The translations under genes and the position numbers were made by a program. A model generated the notes under the pieces. That model was not told the origin of the DNA. It did no database searches and saw only the letters and a list, made by a program, of their open reading frames with translations. A stretch of 64,000 bases of DNA from Elysia crispata (Eukaryota > Mollusca > Gastropoda > Plakobranchidae), in assembly GCA_033675545.1 (NCBI GenBank), contig JAWDGP010006684.1:1-64000 (forward strand), given 5' to 3'. Shown here one piece after another: positions 59,301-64,000 of this stretch. The number at the start of each line of letters is the position of its first letter. Position 1 is the first letter of the stretch.

Positions 59301-60956
59301 AACTTTTTGCCCATCACGTTTGATATAACTTTAAAGCAAGAGATATTCATGTATTATAGTTTACTTTCTACTCCTCTCTTGTATAAGCACAGTAAAATAC
59401 ACCATAAAAATTATTTCTTTTTCCCTCTCCCTCAAAAACAACAAATTGTTCAGCTATCACAAGCATGCACGTCACTTTTACTCTCACGATTTGGCTTCTT
59501 CACACACGCGCATTTTGATTAATTTACTCACACATCTGGAACGTGCTCGACACAGGTCTATATCTATGCTTGCCAACACAGCCTACTTCGTTAGTGGTGT
59601 CTCCCTTGCAAGGTATGTTGCAATACTCCAGTCGGTTATTCCTCGCCCCACTGACAGTGTCGCTGCAGCAGCATAGTTTGATCGTCTGTATCAGCAGTTA
59701 GAATAGTTTTACTATGTTGAATCGTTTCTTTTAAAATAAAGAGGAGAACAACAACAAAAAAAAGAATTCGCTAAACATGTATTCTAGCTTTCGCAACCCA
59801 AGATACTACGCAATGCGCATTTCTAGCAGGCGCTCATACAGAGAGCCTTGTCTATCGGTCTATCGGTTCTATGTTTAAAGATTTCAACCCGAAGCCTGCG
59901 GAGGTGCAACGTGTTTTTTCTTATCTTATTCTCTTGTCCTAAGGCTGCTGCAGATTTCCAAGATCAAGTGACATCAAAGTTTAAGTCGTTCGAGATGGCA
60001 ATCCCGAAGTAGATACTAGCGCTAAGATACAAGCGCACCTTTGTTCTGTCTTTACAACGGTTGATCTAGACCCTTTACCTCCGGCGTGAAGTAAGGGAAA
60101 GCAGCAAAGTTGATAGCTGTATATTTTCAACATTTTTAAACTGATAAAACGGCTTTCTTTGACTGCAAACTTTCAAAGTTCTGTACACTGCTGGCATTTC
60201 ATATCTTGTTCATGTCTCTGTTTACTCGACATTTCCCCTTAAGTACACCCTGCCCAGTGTCTTTCACATGACTCATTCGACACCGTTGTAGTAAGCCGCT
60301 GGGAATCAGATTTTTTTTAATGAAACAAAGGTATCACTTGGCCAACTACGAAATACTCATTCCCCTCTCTCCTGTCTTCTAATTCCATGTTGATGAAAGC
60401 GGGTTTGGCACGCGAGAAAAGAATACTATGTACATGATGAAAAATTGGATCGTAGGAAACCACCAAACAAAATACTAACGACGCCCTTGCGTTGCTTGCT
60501 TATGCCGTGACAAGGACTAACCACTCAAACCAGTTATATCCATTTATCGATCTATCATTTGTGGAGATATCTCTTTGAACGAGCTCGTTAAGGTCAAAAG
60601 TACGAAATGTAGGCTGGTGTGGATATGTTACAATGGTAGGTGACGCTCTTTTGTTTTATTGAAGAAGCTTCCCATTCTAGTTTTCACTTCTAAGCTTTAG
60701 ATAGTTGGATTTTTTTTTTCAACAATAATTGTTCAGAGCAAATATTTGAATTTTTTTTCACATAAACATAATTATAATCTTAGCAAAAAAAAACACTTTA
60801 AACCGTAACTTACATTTGTGGTACTGAACTTCGCATTGTGGACGGATGCACAGAAGTAGACACACATGGCTGCTGTAAGACGGACGGTGTTTAGTACCGG
60901 TTTCTTTTGACAGAGTATACGGGTCGCAGAAAGCCTATCGTAGCATCCGATATTTG
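56240..60956 (-). CDS. WSC-domain single-pass membrane protein, 5' part missing
   Basis: Four minus-strand exons in transcription order: 60956-60814, 59685-59532, 58142-57918 and 56370-56240. All introns are GT-AG and phases match at the three joins (0, 1, 1). The model gives about 216 residues from an acceptor in phase 1, so at least one upstream exon with the signal peptide is missing. Order: WSC domain split over the first two exons, an acidic Ala/Val/Ser-rich stalk, then a transmembrane helix with a tail of a few residues (YKCGG). WSC domains are cysteine-rich carbohydrate-binding modules known from yeast stress sensors, polycystin-1 and kremens. A cell-surface glycan-binding or sensor role is inferred. 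I cannot name an orthologue. Confidence 0.8.
56371..57917 (-). other. WSC gene intron 3 with duplicated orphan segment
   Basis: Begins, in transcript order, after donor GTGAAG at 57917. Contains a 93-bp tandem duplication at 56786-56971 that stays open on the + strand, and a poly-G/GA-like run at 56385-56413 next to the acceptor (C-rich in the transcript). Confidence 0.6.
56786..56971 (+). repeat. 93-bp perfect tandem duplication, open reading frame kept
   Basis: AGGATGGTTTGTTTCAGTGT at 56786 recurs at 56879 with no difference seen over 93 bp. As 93 is 31 codons, the + frame stays open through both copies (LFQCLKPLSNDRFQKAKAFL per copy). Each copy also has TTTGTTTCAG before and AAG|GTGACA after a 57-nt stretch, resembling a small exon (56803-56859 and 56896-56952). 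No partner exons were found, so it is not called as a gene. Confidence 0.8.
57918..58142 (-). CDS. WSC gene exon: acidic/Ala-Val-rich stalk
   Basis: Minus-strand acceptor CACTTTGCTGAATGAACCAG, donor GTGAAG; phase 1 to 1, 225 nt. GC-richer than its flanks. No cysteine; rich in Ala, Val, Ser, Glu and Gly (for example SETASEKVSAGG). It probably forms an extracellular stalk between the WSC domain and the membrane. Extending the frame upstream past the acceptor gives only AT-rich, low-quality sequence. Confidence 0.82.
58143..59531 (-). other. WSC gene intron 2, no gene recognised
   Basis: AT-rich sequence with a short impure GA-rich stretch at 59031-59095. The open frame at 58387-58605 (+) is unsupported by splice sites or similarity. 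Confidence 0.55.
59532..59685 (-). CDS. WSC gene exon: second half of WSC domain
   Basis: Minus-strand acceptor CTAACTGCTGATACAG, donor GTGAGT; phase 0 to 1, 154 nt. Encodes TIKLCCCSDTVSG, then YCNIPCKGDTTNEVGCVGKH: the CxC, C-x3-C-x-GD and GC-VG positions of the C-terminal half of WSC. The centre reads CCC instead of the usual C-x-C, adding one cysteine. Easily missed because the exon has no ATG and lies isolated in AT-rich DNA. Confidence 0.82.
59686..60813 (-). other. WSC gene intron 1, no gene recognised
   Basis: Unique sequence with no clear coding signal on either strand. Confidence 0.55.
60814..60956 (-). CDS. WSC gene exon: first half of WSC domain
   Basis: Minus-strand acceptor TTTTGGTCTTTCCAG, donor GTAAGT; phase 1 to 0, 143 nt. 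Encodes NIGCYDRLSATRILC, then VRLTAAMCVYFCASVHNAKF, matching the WSC start (GCY-D, LT-x3-CV-x2-C). If the donor is ignored the frame continues VSYGLKCFF, which by chance or not also resembles the next WSC segment (YG-x-x-C). Confidence 0.8.
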
Positions 60957-60969
60957 CTGGAAAGACCAA

Positions 60970-61452
60970 AATTTTATATTACTATTATGACCAAAAATTG
61001 ATATACTATAATGACAAAATTTGATATACTATAATGACAAAATTTGATATACTATTATGACAAAATATGATATACTATAATGACAAAATTTGATATACTA
61101 TAATGACAAAATTTGATATATATAATGACAAAATTTGATATACTATAATGACAAAATTTGATATACTATAATGAAAAAAATTGATATACTATTATGACAA
61201 AATTTGATATGATAAAATGACAAAATTTGATATACTCTAATGACAAAACTTGATATACTATAATGACAAAATTTGATATACTATAATAACAAAATTTGAT
61301 ATACTATAATGAAAAAATTTGATAAACTATTATGACAAAATTTGATATACTATAATGACAAAATTTGATATACTATAATGACAAAATTTGATAAACTATT
61401 ATGACAAAATTTGATATACTATAATGACAAAATATGATATACTATAATGACG
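60970..61452. repeat. 23-bp minisatellite abutting a WSC exon acceptor, about 21 copies
   Basis: The unit on + reads TGACAAAATTTGATATACTA plus TAA. Copies vary at several sites (ACTATTATG, AAAAAATTG, one short TATATAATG). It starts about 12 bp from the acceptor AG (60957-60958) of the minus-strand exon. Confidence 0.97.
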
Positions 61453-64000
61453 AAAAGAGGAAAACCATGCGAACATCATAAAATAAGTTGCTGTTTAATA
61501 GCGACATGGGTATTGTTTGTTAAGTGTGTGTTTTGTTTGGTTTGGTTATTTTTTATTTTACTCAAGAAGCTATTTATTTTCTTTTTGTTTTCTCTTTGTT
61601 AGTAAAACCTTGAAGTAAATAACTGTGAAACGAAAATGCGAGTTTTAAGGGCTAAAGAAAAATTCGGCTTAATGTGATATTGAGCGTAGCTAAAAAAAAA
61701 AAATAATAAAGTGCACGTATCTTTATTCATAGTTATAAAGTGAAATTCATAGAACTGCAAAGTTATCAAGTATTTTAAATGAAAGTTCACCATGCGTATT
61801 CTTTCATATTCCAAGTGACTGCACTAAAGAATTAACAATTGGGTCCAATACAGTCATGTATCTACGAAACATCATTGCCTTGCGGTGGAAAAGTCTACAC
61901 TTAAAAATCTTTGCTGGTTTCATTATTTTGTTCGCAAACTGGTACTTCATTTTGTTTTACGTGCAAGACCTGGGATGTGTGTTCACGCACAGTTGTTTCA
62001 CAAAGGTTGCCAGTTATTTTCTAAACGAAATTGTCTTTTCCTATAGCTTTTTTATGCATATCAATACTGGAAACTCAATGTATTACATTCCATACTATTC
62101 CATATTCAACGATTAGAACAAGATTTAGATCTATATCAATCTTTTGTTTTTGTGTTTTATTTTTCTTAATATTGCCTTTTCGGTTTTATCCTCCGAATCG
62201 TTTATGCATCTTCATATTTATATAACTTCCTTATTCTTCTTTAAGAGGCTTCCGAAAAGGCTCGTAACATTTCTTTTCCTTTTCATCTTGCATTCATACA
62301 GGTAACAAGGTAAAAGTTGTTAGAGAGATATTTAGTTATCTGCACGTGACAGTTAACAAAGATCTGTGATATAAGTATAATTCTATAATTTCATCTTTCT
62401 TACGCGAAGTTCCAAGCAAGATATCTGAACGACAGAAACAGCATAGCAAAGAGCAGAACAGAAGATTGAACACGTCATATTTTTTTTATATTCTAGGGTA
62501 CCTATTCTTAAACACCAGATCCAGATTCCGTATAAATCAAACATCGCAAAAAAAAAAAAATAAATATAATTTTTTTTAAATTAAGGACAAAATGTATATG
62601 TTTTGAACATGAGGAAAAAATTAGTTCTAATAAAGAATTTAGAATGGTGGTTTCACAAACTTCTAAAACCTTAGGACAATAGATATAAATCTCCTATTAT
62701 ACGTTGAGACGCAAAAAAATGTGTGGTTTTGAATTTATAAAAACAGTAAACCAATTTGGTAGACTTTCAATCTATTTACAGAATCTTTGAAACGCCTATT
62801 ATCAGAAAGGTTAAAAAAAAAATTTGCAGCTATAAAATTCAGACAGCTCACATTTGAACACTCTTTGCGGAATTATCCTATCTTAAATGAAGGATCTTTC
62901 AACAAGTTGTGAAATTGCACAATTAACTGTTTCTGCACTATGGACATGTTAGTTGTGAATATAACAGAGCGCTGGGTGAGTCTCCCGAAGAATTATGTTT
63001 TTATTTCCCGTCTCCGGATGAGAAGTTCTTTTCGATAGACATGTTTTGTAGAAATATTTCCCCCAGAGAAAGCTTTGATTGATAGAAACGGCTATCTAAA
63101 TAAACCTCCACTTTGTTGAAAAAGCTTGTGCTCGGACCCTATAAAGAAAAGAGATGGGCTTTCCATTGCTTTATAATTAGGAATTTTGAAATTTCAAACA
63201 TGTTGCAATATATTAAAAAAAGTTGCAAAATACCTTTCAGTAGCATTTTCTTCGCCAGGGGGAAAACCGGTTCCCTCTTATAACCTATTGAGTACAAAGC
63301 AAATGCAATGTAAACATAAAACTGCGGAAACAATCACCACAAAAATTATTACCGTACAGACTGTGGCGATCGTCTGGTGGTGATGATGATGGGGTGACCA
63401 TGATTATGCAGAGTGGATGAAGCTCATTAACATCATGAAAATTATGACGATGATGATGATGTTGATGATGATGAGGATGAGGAGGAGGAGGAGGAGGATG
63501 ATGATCATTATGGTGATGATGAGGAGGAGTTCAATGCGAAATAAAGTTTTGACACATCTTTTTAAGGGCATTCATCATTAGCAAATAACACCGAAGAAAA
63601 GTATTCCAGTAATTTTTAGCTATTTTGTGTTCAGCCTGGCATCTGCTACGGCCCATTCGTGATTTTCAGTTAAACTCAAATTCGCATTTAGTGACACTCT
63701 CTTTGCAATAATGTTGCATCCCCATGCTCATCATTCTCATAATCTAAGAAGTTTCTATCCAAATATTTCTTTGCCTTGTCATTTGGCGAATTTTTTTGCA
63801 GACCAAGTCCAGCCGAAGGTAATAATAAAGAAATTAGCCTGTTCCCCCCAATAAGACCCCTGAGATGTACATGCATTTATAACTGTATTGATATTTTTAG
63901 CAATGTTGATGAGAAGATTTTTCATTAATTTTAATACTACATAAATGGGACTAACAGCGTGGTAGTACCATTATTGTGTTCTTAAATGATTAAGTATATT
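61453..64000. other. right end, no gene recognised
   Basis: AT-rich unique sequence. I looked on the minus strand for a signal-peptide exon ending in phase 1 to complete the WSC gene and found no convincing one. A (GAT/GAG)n-type repeat lies at 63419-63532. Confidence 0.5.
63419..63532. repeat. impure (GAT/GAG)n triplet repeat
   Basis: GATGAT, GATGAG and GAGGAG triplets in an imperfect array. Confidence 0.9.

Noticed and set aside
63139-63876. Minus-strand frames as the missing 5' exon of the WSC gene
   Set aside because: The hydrophobic stretches are not followed by a phase 1 donor in a convincing context, and the cysteine content does not lead into a WSC start.

Overview
This is animal nuclear DNA: AT-rich, full of GT-AG introns and unusually dense in long microsatellites and 23-25 bp minisatellites. 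The repeat style, a tRNA-headed SINE and the domain make-up of the main gene suggest a lophotrochozoan, most likely a mollusc (perhaps a gastropod). That placement is an inference, not a demonstrated fact.

Main gene (+ strand, about 1992-49613, 3' UTR to about 52.84 kb): a large secreted papilin-like extracellular-matrix protein. I rebuilt 29 coding exons by hand. Every junction is GT-AG, the phases agree at all 28 joins, and the exons sum to 4947 nt (1648 residues plus stop). Exon 1 (signal peptide) sits 18 kb upstream of the rest and is the only tentative link. Domain order: signal peptide; six lagrin-type repeats (C-x3-YGCC-xD..., as in nematode MIG-6 and fly papilin); Kunitz 1-2; EGF; a short Dickkopf-like six-cysteine comb; half an EGF; lagrin 7-9; Kunitz 3-4; Thr-rich linker; Ig1; linker; Ig2; linker; Kunitz 5-7; poly-Thr linker; Kunitz 8; lagrin 10; Ig3-5; C-terminal PLAC domain. 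I found no thrombospondin type 1 repeat or ADAMTS-like cassette, which papilins usually carry at the N-terminus.

Second gene (- strand, 56240-60956, 5' end missing): four exons with matching phases encode a WSC domain split over two exons, an acidic Ala/Val/Ser-rich stalk and one transmembrane helix with a tail of a few residues. The two genes converge on about 3.4 kb (52.84-56.24 kb) with no recognisable gene.

Non-coding content: 0-2 kb is upstream sequence with simple repeats and a pyrimidine-rich probable 5' leader. Intron 1 (2.2-20.6 kb) is mostly anonymous AT-rich DNA with large (CT)n, (AGT)n, (ATT)n blocks and a 66-copy, 25-bp minisatellite whose unit carries a TACTAAC branch-point consensus. 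A second 25-bp array abuts the acceptor of exon 4, and a 23-bp array abuts the acceptor of the first WSC exon. A SINE lies just upstream of exon 24. The last 3 kb holds no recognised gene; the missing 5' exon(s) of the WSC gene are probably beyond the window.
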